The translations under genes were made by a program, and so were the position numbers. A model generated the notes under the pieces. It ran no database searches. It had not been told where the DNA came from and worked only from the letters and a program-made list of their open reading frames with translations. From positions 202,684 through 266,683 of the forward strand of contig JANXAC010000001.1 in the NCBI GenBank assembly GCA_025061835.1: 64,000 nucleotides of DNA, read 5' to 3'. Of the stretch, positions 24,580 through 33,368 are shown piece after piece. Positions within the stretch are counted from its first letter, which is position 1; each line of letters begins with the position of its first letter. The stretch is from Spirochaetota bacterium (lineage in GTDB: Bacteria; Spirochaetota; Brevinematia; DTOW01).

Positions 24580-26569
24580 TTCTTATCTCCAAAATTTTCG
24601 GATAGAAAACTTCTTGTTGCAAATTATTTTCAAAGATGATATCGTAAGAGTATAGTATTATAACTTCAGTACCGATAAACTTTCTGATGTAATCTGTATC
24701 TGTGTATATTACATTGAACCATCTATTATCTATATTCAGTTGGTATGATTTGCCCGAACGAGATCTTCTGAAATCCTGTATAATGACTCTGTCCTCAAAG
24801 ATGGGCTTATAATCTTCGTTCAAAGGTTCTATTGAATACAGTAGCTTTACATATCTGTTGTAAAATTCGGATATTTTTATTTTCATAAGTGGTTTTAGTT
24901 CGTCCTTAAACTTTGTGTAATCTATATTTCTGAAATCGTTTATAAAACTCTGGATATTCTTTTCCAATATTACGAAACCAGCAGCTTTCTTGTGTCCTCC
25001 AAAATTTTCAAGATGTTTAGACAAAGACATTATAATTGAAAATATATCTCCATTCCTAAACCTAGCAGAACCTGAATACTTATCTCCATCCCCACTATTG
25101 CTGATCAAGACTATAGGGGAATCAACCTCATTTGATATTCTTGTTGATAGTATACTTATGATACCTTTATCAATTTCATTACTTACAAAGATTCTATCTC
25201 TCTTTATTACCTCGGAATATTTCTTGCTAACTTGATTTATTATCGCTTTTCTGTTATTGTTAATCGTTCTTAATTCTGATATCATGCTTTTAATTCTTTG
25301 AATATTATTTTCAAGCAGTAGTTCTACAATTTTTGACCCCTTACCCATTCTGCCAGCAGAGTTTATAAAAGGTGTTACATTTATGGTCAAGTTCCATATG
25401 TTTAATTTGTTATTACCAACTATCTCTGAGATTAGAAGTTTCATACTTTCTATATTAATCCTATCTAGCTTGTCTATAGTTTCTTTTATGAAGAACTTGT
25501 TGTAAGACAAGTAAGGCATATTGTCTGACAATACAGATAAACCAACTAGGGGTAAGTAAGTGTCTACATAATTTTTTATTTCATCTTTGTTAAGTATGTG
25601 TATTAGAAACATAACTTTTGATAACTTTTCTCCTTCTGAATAGAACGGAGGAATGTTAGAGTCTGATAGGAATTTTTGAAAATTGCACTCCTTTAGTCCA
25701 AAGAAAGAACAAACGCTCTGAAAGTAATAGAATTTATCAACAATTTTTGATAAATCAACTAACCTTGAAATTCTACCAAAATGTTCCTTGCTGATGAATA
25801 GGAAAGTTCTTCTGGCAATATCTGTTCTTCTTCTAAAATCATCTAATTTATAAATATGAGTTTTCGGAACAAATTTATCTACATCAGTTAATTCAACAAT
25901 ATTGTCTTTGGTTATGTTTATATGAGAAAAACTTGTATTGTTGTAATAGTGTTTTATTAGTATCCCTAGTATCAAAAAGAAAACAACGCCACTACCGGAG
26001 AGATACTTCCCTTCAGTCTTTTTAATCTTTGGGTTCAAAACCCCATAGGAATACTTAAAAACATCATTGTTGTGTAATTCATGGTGGTCAGTAATTATGA
26101 CATCAATTCCTAAATTTTTAGCCTCTTTAAGTGCGTCTATAGCGGATGTGCCGTTATCTACAGTTATTATAAGAGACACTCTGTTTGAGTATTTTATTAC
26201 ATCATCAGGAGTAATTCCATAAACATCATTGCCTTCAGGAACTTCGTAGAATATTTCGGAGTTTGAGTTAAATGATTTCTTGAGGTTCTCTAGAAAATGT
26301 TTGAGAATAAAAGTCCCTATCATTCCATCTACGTCTCTGTCACCGAATATTAGTATGTTGTTATTGTTCTTAATGTTTTGTACTATTTTGCTACATACTT
26401 TGTCCATATCTTCAAATACGAACGGTGAGAAAAGTGATGAGGGACAAACGTTAAGCGTATAGTACAGGTCTTCCTTTTCAAGGTGTTTAAAGATTTCAAA
26501 TAGTATTCTTTCGTTTTCTTTAGTGAATAGGTTTTTACGGTTGAGGAAGTTTCTGATTATGCTGTTCAT
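24572..26569 (-). CDS. recJ: Single-stranded-DNA exonuclease RecJ (DHH family)
   Basis: 5'-3' ssDNA exonuclease of recombination and repair. DHH motifs: NILIFGDRDVDGMIGTF, SLIITVDNGTSAIDAL, VIITDHHELHN, GVLNPK, SGSGVVFFLILG. DHHA1-type motif FGGHKKAAGFVI near the C-terminus, then an OB domain. ATG at 26569 gives 665 aa; the frame is open for another 82 codons upstream but that part overlaps divergent thiE and has no homology. GDRDVDG replaces the common GDYDVDG. A TATAAT box lies 10 bases upstream, with no ribosome site. Confidence 0.9.
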   Translation of the reverse strand: MNSIIRNFLNRKNLFTKENERILFEIFKHLEKEDLYYTLNVCPSSLFSPFVFEDMDKVCSKIVQNIKNNNNILIFGDRDVDGMIGTFILKHFLENLKKSFNSNSEIFYEVPEGNDVYGITPDDVIKYSNRVSLIITVDNGTSAIDALKEAKNLGIDVIITDHHELHNNDVFKYSYGVLNPKIKKTEGKYLSGSGVVFFLILGILIKHYYNNTSFSHINITKDNIVELTDVDKFVPKTHIYKLDDFRRRTDIARRTFLFISKEHFGRISRLVDLSKIVDKFYYFQSVCSFFGLKECNFQKFLSDSNIPPFYSEGEKLSKVMFLIHILNKDEIKNYVDTYLPLVGLSVLSDNMPYLSYNKFFIKETIDKLDRINIESMKLLISEIVGNNKLNIWNLTINVTPFINSAGRMGKGSKIVELLLENNIQRIKSMISELRTINNNRKAIINQVSKKYSEVIKRDRIFVSNEIDKGIISILSTRISNEVDSPIVLISNSGDGDKYSGSARFRNGDIFSIIMSLSKHLENFGGHKKAAGFVILEKNIQSFINDFRNIDYTKFKDELKPLMKIKISEFYNRYVKLLYSIEPLNEDYKPIFEDRVIIQDFRRSRSGKSYQLNIDNRWFNVIYTDTDYIRKFIGTEVIILYSYDIIFENNLQQEVFYPKILEIRNV

Positions 26570-26579
26570 AGACAAGGTA

Positions 26580-26585
26580 ATTATA
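26580..26585 (-). promoter_or_regulatory. TATAAT box 10 bases before the recJ ATG
   Basis: Minus-strand TATAAT at 26585-26580. The predicted transcript would have a leader of about 3 bases. It fits the absence of a Shine-Dalgarno and supports the ATG at 26569 over upstream codons. Confidence 0.4.
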
Positions 26586-26634
26586 AAACAATTTATATTG
26601 ATAATTCTTTTTGGTGGGAATAATAATTTGATGT

Positions 26635-27309
26635 ATGACAAAGCAAGAAAAAATGTCTCTTTTTTACCAAAATCAGATCTATTGTATAACTGCCGAGGAA
26701 TATTCGTTGGGTAGAACGAATATACAATTGGTAAAGGAGATGGTTGAAGCCGGTATAAAGATAATACAGTATCGTGAGAAAAAGAAAAAGGGGCTTTATA
26801 GATACAACGAGGCAAAAGAGATAAGGAAGATTACAAGAGATTATGGTGCGTTAATGATAGTGGATGATTATGTAGATTTGGCTATGATGGTTGAAGCCGA
26901 TGGTGTTCATGTAGGGCATGAAGATTACCCTGCAGATGAAGTTAGAAAAATTGTAGGGGATGATATGATAATAGGTGGTTCAACACACTGGGATTTCCAG
27001 ATGATTGATATGATAAACAAAGGTGTTGATTATATAGGAGCAGGACCATTGTTTGAAACTCATACCAAAGAAGATGTTATACCGCCTGTTGGATTGAAAT
27101 ATCTTGATTTTGCACTTAAGAATTCAACAGTTCCAGTTGTAGCAATAGGAGGGATAAAAGAACATAATATAGGTGAAGTTGTGAAAAGGGGAGCAAAGTG
27201 TATCTGTATAGTAACAGACATTACTCAATCAGAGGATATAAAAGCAAAGATAAGAAGATTATACGATATATGGAACAAAGTTCTGGAGGAGCAGAACTCC
27301 TCCATATAG
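26635..27309 (+). CDS. thiE: Thiamine-phosphate synthase
   Basis: Joins HMP-PP and thiazole phosphate to thiamine phosphate; TIM barrel, 224 aa. Motifs: EAGIKIIQYREKKKKG, LMIVDDYVDLAMMVEADGVH then VGHEDYPADEVR, IIGGSTHWDFQM, VDYIGAGPLFETHTKEDV, VPVVAIGGIKEHNI. Works with ThiD (4.3 kb) though unlinked. An internal ATG at 26653 is an alternative start. Divergent from recJ and convergent with groES; a perfect 8-bp hairpin covers its last codons. Confidence 0.95.
   Translation: MTKQEKMSLFYQNQIYCITAEEYSLGRTNIQLVKEMVEAGIKIIQYREKKKKGLYRYNEAKEIRKITRDYGALMIVDDYVDLAMMVEADGVHVGHEDYPADEVRKIVGDDMIIGGSTHWDFQMIDMINKGVDYIGAGPLFETHTKEDVIPPVGLKYLDFALKNSTVPVVAIGGIKEHNIGEVVKRGAKCICIVTDITQSEDIKAKIRRLYDIWNKVLEEQNSSI
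27284..27304. terminator. Hairpin at the thiE/groES convergent ends
   Basis: TGGAGGAG, loop CAGAA, CTCCTCCA: 8 perfect G/C-rich base pairs overlapping the thiE 3' end and adjoining the groES stop. Neither strand has a T-run, so it is not a standard intrinsic terminator, but its place between convergent genes suggests transcript-end or mRNA protection. Confidence 0.4.
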
Positions 27310-27576
27310 CTAGTCCTCAACGACAGCTAAAACATCATCATTCTTGAGAATTAGATACTCAACTTCATCTATCTTTATTTGAGTTCCAGCATATTTGTCG
27401 TATATTACCTTTTGTCCAACCTTTACCTTGACAAGATCAGGATCACCTATCTCTTCAACGATACCTTGTTGTGTCTTCTCTTGAGCAGTTTGAGGTATGT
27501 AAATACCTCCTTTGGTTTTTTCCTCAACTTGTAAAACTTTAACAAGTAACCTATCTCCTAAAGGCTTTACCTTCAT
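27310..27576 (-). CDS. groES: Co-chaperonin GroES
   Basis: 88 aa from ATG at 27576, which has an AGGGGGTG ribosome site; an upstream start at 27597 is unnecessary. Family motifs: MKVKPLGDRLLVKVLQVEEK, TKGGIYIPQTAQEKTQQGIV, the mobile loop before it, and VKVGQKVIYDKYAGTQIKID. It caps the GroEL ring. groEL, normally the next gene, is not present: the following gene is thiE on the other strand. A near-consensus promoter lies upstream; no clear CIRCE element. Confidence 0.96.
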   Translation of the reverse strand: MKVKPLGDRLLVKVLQVEEKTKGGIYIPQTAQEKTQQGIVEEIGDPDLVKVKVGQKVIYDKYAGTQIKIDEVEYLILKNDDVLAVVED

Positions 27577-27607
27577 ACTACACCCCCTAATCGTCAAACG
27601 CTAATAA

Positions 27608-27636
27608 AATATAACAAAAACATGACTTTATGTCAA
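27608..27636 (-). promoter_or_regulatory. Near-consensus promoter of groES
   Basis: Minus-strand TTGACA (27636-27631), a 17-base spacer, TATATT (27613-27608). This is the best sigma-70 match I noticed and fits a strongly expressed chaperone. No TTAGCACTC-type CIRCE repeat is visible. Confidence 0.7.
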
Positions 27637-27700
27637 TAGAGGTATATTGGTATCTTTCTTCAAAACTCTTGATCGTTAAATACTTTCCGATAAATATTCT

Positions 27701-28003
27701 ATGGTCAATAGTATTGATTACACAAGTCTAATGGATGTTGTGAAGGTAGAGTCTGTAAAAGACAAGATTAGGAGTGCTAATCTTACAAAGCTCAGGGAAG
27801 TTGCTGAAGAGTTTGAAGCGATTTTCGTTAATATGATGCTGAAGGAGATGAGAAAGAGTATAAACGAAACTGGTTTTCTTAAAGGCTTTAGGGAGGATAT
27901 TTTTAGAGATCTACTGTATTGGGAGTATGCGAAGTTAATCTCAAGAAATACTTCATTAGGAATATCAGAAAAGATACAAGATCTTTACAAAAATAATCTA
28001 TAA
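27701..28003 (+). CDS. flgJ: FlgJ-like rod-binding protein (N-terminal domain only)
   Basis: 100 aa. Matches the rod-binding domain of FlgJ: LREVAEEFEAIFVNMMLKEM then RKSINETGFLKGF, and a C-terminal GISEKIQDLY. The muramidase domain of enterobacterial FlgJ is absent, as is usual in spirochaetes and many others, so a separate lytic enzyme would open the wall for the rod. Not near other flagellar genes. Converges on mreC. Confidence 0.85.
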   Translation: MVNSIDYTSLMDVVKVESVKDKIRSANLTKLREVAEEFEAIFVNMMLKEMRKSINETGFLKGFREDIFRDLLYWEYAKLISRNTSLGISEKIQDLYKNNL

Positions 28004-28006
28004 AAA

Positions 28007-28846
28007 TTATCTTTCCTTTATTATCATAACTGATGAGATGTTCTTTATGTCAATAGCAGGTTTTACAACTACTTCTTGGTATCTACTTCTTTCTCGTTTT
28101 TTTGATAATATAACGGTTCCTACTAGAATACCTCCAGGGTATTTCAGACTCTTGGAAAATGTGAATATTCTTTCAGATCCCACTCTTACATTAATATTAT
28201 CCGATATATATTTTACGCTAGATGTTCCGTTTAATTTCCCATTTCCATAAAGTATGCCTACTTCTTGTGATGATTCAAGCATAACACCAACATTTATATT
28301 GGGTGAAAGTATTGTTTCAATGACACTTGATGTTAGATATACTTCTTTTACTATTCCTACCAGTGCTATATTACCCATAAAGTAAGCAATTACAGGCATA
28401 TTCTTTACTATTCCATTAGCCATACCTTTATCAACAACTATCGTCTCTTCAGCAGAGTCAAAACCAGAAGAGATTATATTAGCAACTTCAACTTTGTATG
28501 GTAGAGATTGAACGACATTTAACATTATTGATAATCTTTTGTTTTCTGTCTCATAGTAGTCAACTAATGCGGATTTCTTCTTCAATTTTTCGTTCTCCTC
28601 CTCAAGTTCTCTTATTCGTTCAATACTTCTTGTAAAGCTGGTCCAACTTGATGAAAGAGATGTTAACGCTTGGGATGATACATTTGACAGGAGTATGATA
28701 GGTGTTAGAATAACATTACCAACAAACTTTATGGAAAGATTCACATAGTGTGTTATTGAGGTGAATATTAGCAATACTATAGATATTGACAAAACTATCG
28801 CATAAACCAAGAACGGTGATGTGTATTTTGCTCTTTTTACATCCAT
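28007..28846 (-). CDS. mreC: Rod shape-determining protein MreC
   Basis: 279 aa. Short cytosolic N-terminus, one membrane span (about 12-35), coiled coil (RIRELEEENEKLKKKSALVD, about 70-105), then the periplasmic beta domain (VEVANIISSGFDSAEETIVV, GMANGIVKNMPVIAYF, and LSPNINVGVMLESSQEVGIL with YGNGKL). It scaffolds the elongasome with MreB. Its ATG is 1 base after the mreB stop. mreD does not follow; flgJ lies on the opposite strand. Confidence 0.93.
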   Translation of the reverse strand: MDVKRAKYTSPFLVYAIVLSISIVLLIFTSITHYVNLSIKFVGNVILTPIILLSNVSSQALTSLSSSWTSFTRSIERIRELEEENEKLKKKSALVDYYETENKRLSIMLNVVQSLPYKVEVANIISSGFDSAEETIVVDKGMANGIVKNMPVIAYFMGNIALVGIVKEVYLTSSVIETILSPNINVGVMLESSQEVGILYGNGKLNGTSSVKYISDNINVRVGSERIFTFSKSLKYPGGILVGTVILSKKRERSRYQEVVVKPAIDIKNISSVMIIKER

Positions 28847-28847
28847 A

Positions 28848-29882
28848 CTATATTATTTGTCCTATCTTGTGTTGCCTTAAGAAATCCAGATATTTACCAG
28901 TTCCTACCGCAACACAAGCCATAGGATTGCTTGCTACTATAACTGGTATTTTCATATGGTGTTGGAAGAACTTATCCATACCCTTTAGTAAAGCACCACC
29001 ACCTGTAAGGACTATTCCCCTATCAACCAAGTCAGCGGATAGAGTTGCTGGAGTTTCATCAAGAACCTGCTTTACAGCGTCTAGTATCTCCTGTAGAGGT
29101 CCTTGTAGTGCTTCCCTTATTTCAGTGCTATCTGCTCTTATAGTTTTTGGTAATCCTGTTATCGTATCTCTACCTTTTACTTCCATAGTTAGAACTTCTT
29201 GTAATGGAGATGCACTGCCTATGTTTTTCTTTATCTCTTCTGCTGTTGTTTCTCCAATAAGTAAGTTATGGTTTTTCTTTAAGTAATGAACTATCGCTTC
29301 ATCAAATTTGTCACCACCGACTTTTATTGATTTTGAAACAACTATGCCACCGAGAGATATAACTGCTATTTCGGTAGTGCCTCCGCCTATGTCTATCACC
29401 ATATGTCCGTAAGGTTCGCTTATAGGTAGTTCTGCGCCGATTGCTGCTGCTAATGATTGCTCAACCAAATATATCTTTGCTGCACCTGCAAGTTCTGCTG
29501 CTTCTCGGACCGCCCTTCTCTCAACTTCTGTAACACCTGAAGGAACTCCTATTACCACAGTTGGTTTTATAAGTTTTCTGTCTTGAGCCTTTAAAAGAAA
29601 ATACTTAAGCATCTTACCAACTGCCTCAAAATCTGCAATTACACCATCCTTCATAGGTCTGATAGCCATAATCTCACCAGGTGTTCTCTCAAGCATTCTT
29701 TTTGCTTCGTATCCTACTGCTATCACATTACCAGTCCTAGTTTCTATTGATACAACAGAAGGTTCCGAAAGAACTATCCCCTTTCCTTTTACATAAATCA
29801 GTGTATTTGCTGTTCCTAAATCTACTCCAATCTCATTTGTAAATGCATCTGTAATCCTACCAAAAAGATTCATAAACCCCAA
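28848..29882 (-). CDS. mreB: Rod shape-determining protein MreB
   Basis: Actin-like filament protein that organises lateral wall synthesis, 344 aa. Nucleotide-binding motifs: [58 protein letters not shown], and [17 protein letters not shown]. Ribosome site GGTTGGGG. First gene of an mreB-mreC pair. Confidence 0.97.
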   Translation of the reverse strand: MGFMNLFGRITDAFTNEIGVDLGTANTLIYVKGKGIVLSEPSVVSIETRTGNVIAVGYEAKRMLERTPGEIMAIRPMKDGVIADFEAVGKMLKYFLLKAQDRKLIKPTVVIGVPSGVTEVERRAVREAAELAGAAKIYLVEQSLAAAIGAELPISEPYGHMVIDIGGGTTEIAVISLGGIVVSKSIKVGGDKFDEAIVHYLKKNHNLLIGETTAEEIKKNIGSASPLQEVLTMEVKGRDTITGLPKTIRADSTEIREALQGPLQEILDAVKQVLDETPATLSADLVDRGIVLTGGGALLKGMDKFFQHHMKIPVIVASNPMACVAVGTGKYLDFLRQHKIGQII

Positions 29883-29893
29883 CCTCTAAACTC

Positions 29894-29923
29894 ATTATAA
29901 ACATATAATTGGCTCTTTTACAA
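29894..29923 (-). promoter_or_regulatory. Predicted mreBC promoter
   Basis: Minus strand TTGTAA (29923-29918), an 18-base spacer, TATAAT (29899-29894), 11 bases before the mreB ATG. The -35 box is only a partial match. Confidence 0.45.
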
Positions 29924-29952
29924 ATCAAAGGAATAACTAAATGTTTTTAACC

Positions 29953-31299
29953 CTAATTACCTCTACTCACACTTATTGATGGGACAGCACTTGTTTCTTC
30001 GGAATATTCACTCTTTGATCCATCTTTCCTTACACTCCTTATGGCAAAGTAATAAGTCTTATTGTTTGCTAATCCTCTTATGGTGTATTTAAGGACTGGA
30101 TAGAATTTTAATGGTTTTTTGACCCTTATCGGTGATACTCCGTTCAGTGATTCGCTTCCAAAATATTTTCTGTCAAAAGGACCATAATATATCTCATAGT
30201 ATTCAATCTCATCATCAATATCGTTCTTCCAATATACGGTTACCTCTCCGTTTTTCCTAGACTCTGCAGATAGTATTGAAGGTCTTTGGGGTTGTATATC
30301 ATTAATCGTATGTATTTCTATACTTTCAAGTGCATTCTGTTCGTAATCCATAACAGGGGTTATCTTGACTTGTATATACCTTCCTTTCCTATCTTTGATT
30401 TCGTTGATATCCTTCCAATCGGCTACGTTATTTAGTAGTTCGTATAGATTGTTTGATATTCTATATTGGATTATAAATTTACCTTTGCCGTTTAGTATGA
30501 TCTTATCAATTCTCGTTGATGGATCTCTAGTATCTATTACTTTAGAAATCAAATTAGGAATTTGAATAGTTCTTTTAGGCATTGATCTTATAAATGTTGG
30601 GGTAATTAATATGCTTTCACCATACCCAAAAAAGTCTGTAAAAAATTCTATTATGCTTTCAGTAGTTGCTAGTTCAATACTAGCTGGTTTGACTATCTCT
30701 CTGTCGGTTTCAATTCCATTTATGTAGAATGATATTCTAGAATTTATAGTATCAAGAACCAAAGATATTTCATACCAATTTTTTGGTGTTATCGTTTCAT
30801 CAGAAATTAACTCAACTTCCTTCCTCTCTCCATCAGGTTTGACCACAATGCCTTTGATGGATATGTGTATTCTTGACTTTCTTACGAATACTTCAATACT
30901 TCTACTGGTATCTTCAATAGAGTAGAACCTAGCCAGAACTGTTCCTTCATCAAGTCTAGAAGCCCAAAATGACAGATAAATTGAGAATATGCTGCTTATT
31001 ATAGGAACTCCTATTAGACTTTGAGATGATATGAACGATATGCCATGGTGCTTTGTAAAGAACTTGCCAACTTTTTTACTACCAACAAGTTGAGTGTCAA
31101 AGGAGTATTTTATGAATCTCATATCGTCAGGTTGATCTTTTGAAAGGTCAAGGAATATGCTCTGTGGTGGTATATTCATAACATCTAGTCTCTCACTTAC
31201 AAACCCAAAATCTTCAAGTTTCAATATGATCTGTGAGGATAGTACTTTTGTATTCCATCCAAAGATTAATAGTAATACTGTGAATATTACTCTTATCAT
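29953..31299 (-). CDS. Exported LamG/ConA-like plus fibronectin III protein
   Basis: 448 aa, family not named. Signal peptide (MIRVIFTVLLLIFGWNTKVL). Residues about 60-215 look like a concanavalin-A/laminin-G jelly roll (FSIYLSFWASRLDEGTVLAR, then NWYEISLVLDTINSRISFYI with NGIETDREIV). About 340-440 is a fibronectin III domain (RPSILSAESRKNGEVTVYW, DDEIEYYEIYYGP, GLANNKTYYFAIRSVRKDGS). Likely periplasmic or outer-surface, binding a sugar or protein. GATAAT sits 10 bases before the ATG and there is no ribosome site. Confidence 0.7.
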   Translation of the reverse strand: MIRVIFTVLLLIFGWNTKVLSSQIILKLEDFGFVSERLDVMNIPPQSIFLDLSKDQPDDMRFIKYSFDTQLVGSKKVGKFFTKHHGISFISSQSLIGVPIISSIFSIYLSFWASRLDEGTVLARFYSIEDTSRSIEVFVRKSRIHISIKGIVVKPDGERKEVELISDETITPKNWYEISLVLDTINSRISFYINGIETDREIVKPASIELATTESIIEFFTDFFGYGESILITPTFIRSMPKRTIQIPNLISKVIDTRDPSTRIDKIILNGKGKFIIQYRISNNLYELLNNVADWKDINEIKDRKGRYIQVKITPVMDYEQNALESIEIHTINDIQPQRPSILSAESRKNGEVTVYWKNDIDDEIEYYEIYYGPFDRKYFGSESLNGVSPIRVKKPLKFYPVLKYTIRGLANNKTYYFAIRSVRKDGSKSEYSEETSAVPSISVSRGN

Positions 31300-31429
31300 A
31301 CTTCTAGTTATTATCGGATTGTAGTCATTTTCTGGGAGTTTTTGATGAAGAAAAATATAATATTCTAGTCTTTTGTAAGTGATTGATTAAGTTCAAAAAT
31401 ATAGTTTAAGATCTTAATAGAGAAGATTG

Positions 31430-31445
31430 GTAAGTATATACTTAC
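31430..31445. promoter_or_regulatory. Perfect 16-bp palindrome GTAAGTATATACTTAC
   Basis: Perfect dyad in the gap between the glutaredoxin gene stop and the ATG of the exported LamG-FN3 gene, 131 bases upstream of the latter. It looks like an operator; the regulator is unknown. Confidence 0.45.
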
Positions 31446-31591
31446 AGATACAACAAACATTTGTTTTAGAAACACTTTTTACATCGTAAGAATAAAGAGT
31501 ATTTTATAGCAAATTGTAGTTTTGAGTAGTTTATGACAATTATGGAAGAAATATGTCTCGTTATATGCCTTCTATAGATTTTTACACCATC

Positions 31592-31825
31592 CTATGAAAG
31601 ATTTAACATCCTGTCTATCATTGGCTTATTGAAACCGACTATAACTTTTCCGTTTATGACCACTACAGGAACTCCCATCTGTCCTGAAATCCTAACCATT
31701 TCCATAGCCTTTCTTTCATCTTTGGATACATCGTAATCAACAAATTTTATACCTTTTGACCTTAAGTAATTCTTAACCATATTGCAGTATGGACAACTAG
31801 GTGTAGAATAAACTTTGACTTCCAT
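31592..31825 (-). CDS. Glutaredoxin-like thiol-disulfide protein (NrdH type)
   Basis: 77 aa thioredoxin fold. Active site CPYC at residues 11-14 (STPSCPYCNMVKNYLRSKGI), cis-Pro in GVPVVVINGKVIVGF, and a C-terminal helix. The length and the VVINGKVIVGFN end fit the small glutaredoxin-like/NrdH group. It would reduce cytosolic disulfides such as those of ribonucleotide reductase. Ribosome site AAAGGAGG. Flanked upstream by an inverted repeat. Confidence 0.9.
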   Translation of the reverse strand: MEVKVYSTPSCPYCNMVKNYLRSKGIKFVDYDVSKDERKAMEMVRISGQMGVPVVVINGKVIVGFNKPMIDRMLNLS

Positions 31826-31848
31826 AGTCTACCTCCTTTGATATACAT

Positions 31849-31868
31849 ATATACTGTATATAGTATAT
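31849..31868. promoter_or_regulatory. Inverted repeat in glutaredoxin promoter region
   Basis: ATATACTGTATATAGTATAT: 7-base arms ATATACT/AGTATAT, 24 bases upstream of the glutaredoxin ATG on the minus strand. The site overlaps TATA-like -10 sequences, so a bound repressor would block transcription. AT-rich sequence makes chance symmetry easy. Confidence 0.3.
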
Positions 31869-32400
31869 AAAAATTTTTAGGCGTAGTCAAGAGATTTTTA
31901 TTAGAGTTGATAGGAATTTAAGTTAAAGGATCTTACATATAGTGCTATGCATACTGTTAGTAGTATTTGTTGGGGATAAATGAAATTAGAAAATTTGGAT
32001 TTTAAAGAACTTAAAGTTTAGTGAATATTATAGTAAGGTGTATTAACGCTAGGATTGAAAAGTTTTGCAGAACTTACATAAATAGTTAAATGATTACTCT
32101 TGGTGATATAATAGTGATATATAATTCTACAGAATATCCATATTAGCGTAGATTTCTAATTTCTACTATGTCTAGAGGTAGGGATTATAAAAGTGTTTTG
32201 ATCATTCTTTTTTGTTATTGTAGTTGGGTAGATTTCTAATTTTTTGTACTCTAGTCTGAAACATCAAATCCAAAGTTAAGAACTAATCTTAAATCTGACA
32301 TTATTGTTTATTAATAAAACTTGCATGGTCTTCGTAACCTTCTAGACGTTTGTAAGTTTCTTAAGTTTGTAATTTATTGGATAATCTGTAAGTTGGCAAG
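31869..32400. other. Gene-free stretch upstream of the glutaredoxin gene
   Basis: About 530 bases with no gene. The only structure is the 15-mer GTAGATTTCTAATTT, present exactly at 32148-32162 and 32228-32242; the first copy continues into CTAC, giving a GTAGA...TCTAC hairpin. Hand counting 31861-32340 gives roughly twice as many G as C on the plus strand. A 12-codon frame at about 31980 following GGGG has no support. Confidence 0.5.
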
Positions 32401-33336
32401 TTAGATTACTTTCTTTAGCAAGAACCTTAGGAATTTGTAAAGAAGTTTTATTGGTAGGAGTATTAGGCTTATTATTGTTTTTTTTATTCTACTGATATCT
32501 ATTCTTTGGTGGAATTTTTCAAAGTCTTCAATGGCTTTCTCTATAGGAAGTAGTGGATTTTCGGTATTCTCTTTCAGGTAGTGCCAATGATCCATAATCC
32601 ATATGTAAATATCATCGGGAGTTCTGTGAGGGAAGTATTTGGTTAATTTTTTCTTTTTTATGATTTCAGTTACCTTGAGAAACATATTTTGATACCAATC
32701 TTTTACTGCTTCTTCAATTGATACTTCTCTTCCTAGTCTTTCGCTTACGAAGTATTTGTAAGTTTTTATGTGTTCAATTAATGTTATGTATCCCCAAGGG
32801 TTTGTGAGTTCTATGTGAGCGTTTGGTAGAACTTTGTCAAAGTGTGTTTCTTCAATGAACAGGTGGTATGCGTCTGCCAATAGTAATTCTTTTTCGGATA
32901 ATTCTTTTATAGGAAATTTTGTTAACATTTCAATGACTTCTGCGTCAATGTATTCAAGACCAAGTCTTTTTGCTACCGAAACTCTATGATTTCCATCTCT
33001 TACTATATAGCTGTTTCCAATCTTATAGACAACTATTGGTGGTATTTTTGGTGTTTTATCAATGAAGTCCATCATGTTTTCCCATTTATCTCTTACTCCT
33101 TCATGTTTAGGTAAGAACTCTCTATCAAAGTCGTTATACCTACCTTCGCTACCTTTTATTTTTGACAGTGGAATGCTTTGAATACCTCTATACCTGTAGG
33201 CGTAGGATTTTGTTAATAGTTTAACTTCATCAAGAGAGAAGAGTTCGTTTGCTCCTATGGATAAACTCATTATTATTTCGTTTAGTTTGCTTCTTGCTCT
33301 TGCTTTTTCAAATTCAATCCTACTTTTGAGAGACAT
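32401..33336 (-). CDS. ParB/Srx-fold protein, DUF4032-like
   Basis: 311 aa. Residues about 45-135 resemble the ParB/sulfiredoxin nucleotide-binding fold: SIPLSKIKGSEGRYNDFDRE then FLP, PPIVVYKIGNSYIVRDGNHR, and VSVAKRLGLEYIDAEV. This replaces the GERRxR of true ParB with DGNHR. The rest (ELTNPWGYITLIEHIKTYKY, DWYQNMFLKVTEIIKKK) is helical, ending in a hydrophobic/basic segment (ISLILLPIKLLYKFLRFLLK) that may bind membrane. Not a partition ParB: no HTH is seen. The gene lies just downstream of parB with a parS site between them. Function unknown. Confidence 0.7.
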   Translation of the reverse strand: MSLKSRIEFEKARARSKLNEIIMSLSIGANELFSLDEVKLLTKSYAYRYRGIQSIPLSKIKGSEGRYNDFDREFLPKHEGVRDKWENMMDFIDKTPKIPPIVVYKIGNSYIVRDGNHRVSVAKRLGLEYIDAEVIEMLTKFPIKELSEKELLLADAYHLFIEETHFDKVLPNAHIELTNPWGYITLIEHIKTYKYFVSERLGREVSIEEAVKDWYQNMFLKVTEIIKKKKLTKYFPHRTPDDIYIWIMDHWHYLKENTENPLLPIEKAIEDFEKFHQRIDISRIKKTIISLILLPIKLLYKFLRFLLKKVI

Positions 33337-33350
33337 AAATACCTCGTTTA

Positions 33351-33366
33351 TGTTTCATGTGAAACA
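33351..33366. promoter_or_regulatory. parS site between parB and the ParB-fold gene
   Basis: TGTTTCATGTGAAACA differs at one position from the universal parS palindrome TGTTTCACGTGAAACA. It overlaps the ParB stop region side (stop at 33369) and lies 15 bases upstream of the next gene. Confidence 0.85.
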
Positions 33367-33368
33367 GT

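Noticed and set aside
26570-26815. 82 extra codons upstream of the recJ ATG
   Set aside because: Overlaps divergent thiE, shows no homology and lies upstream of the TATAAT box.
32148-32242. GTAGATTTCTAATTT repeated twice, with text resembling Cas12a repeat stems
   Set aside because: Only two copies 80 bases apart, no spacers of regular length and no cas genes, so not a CRISPR array.
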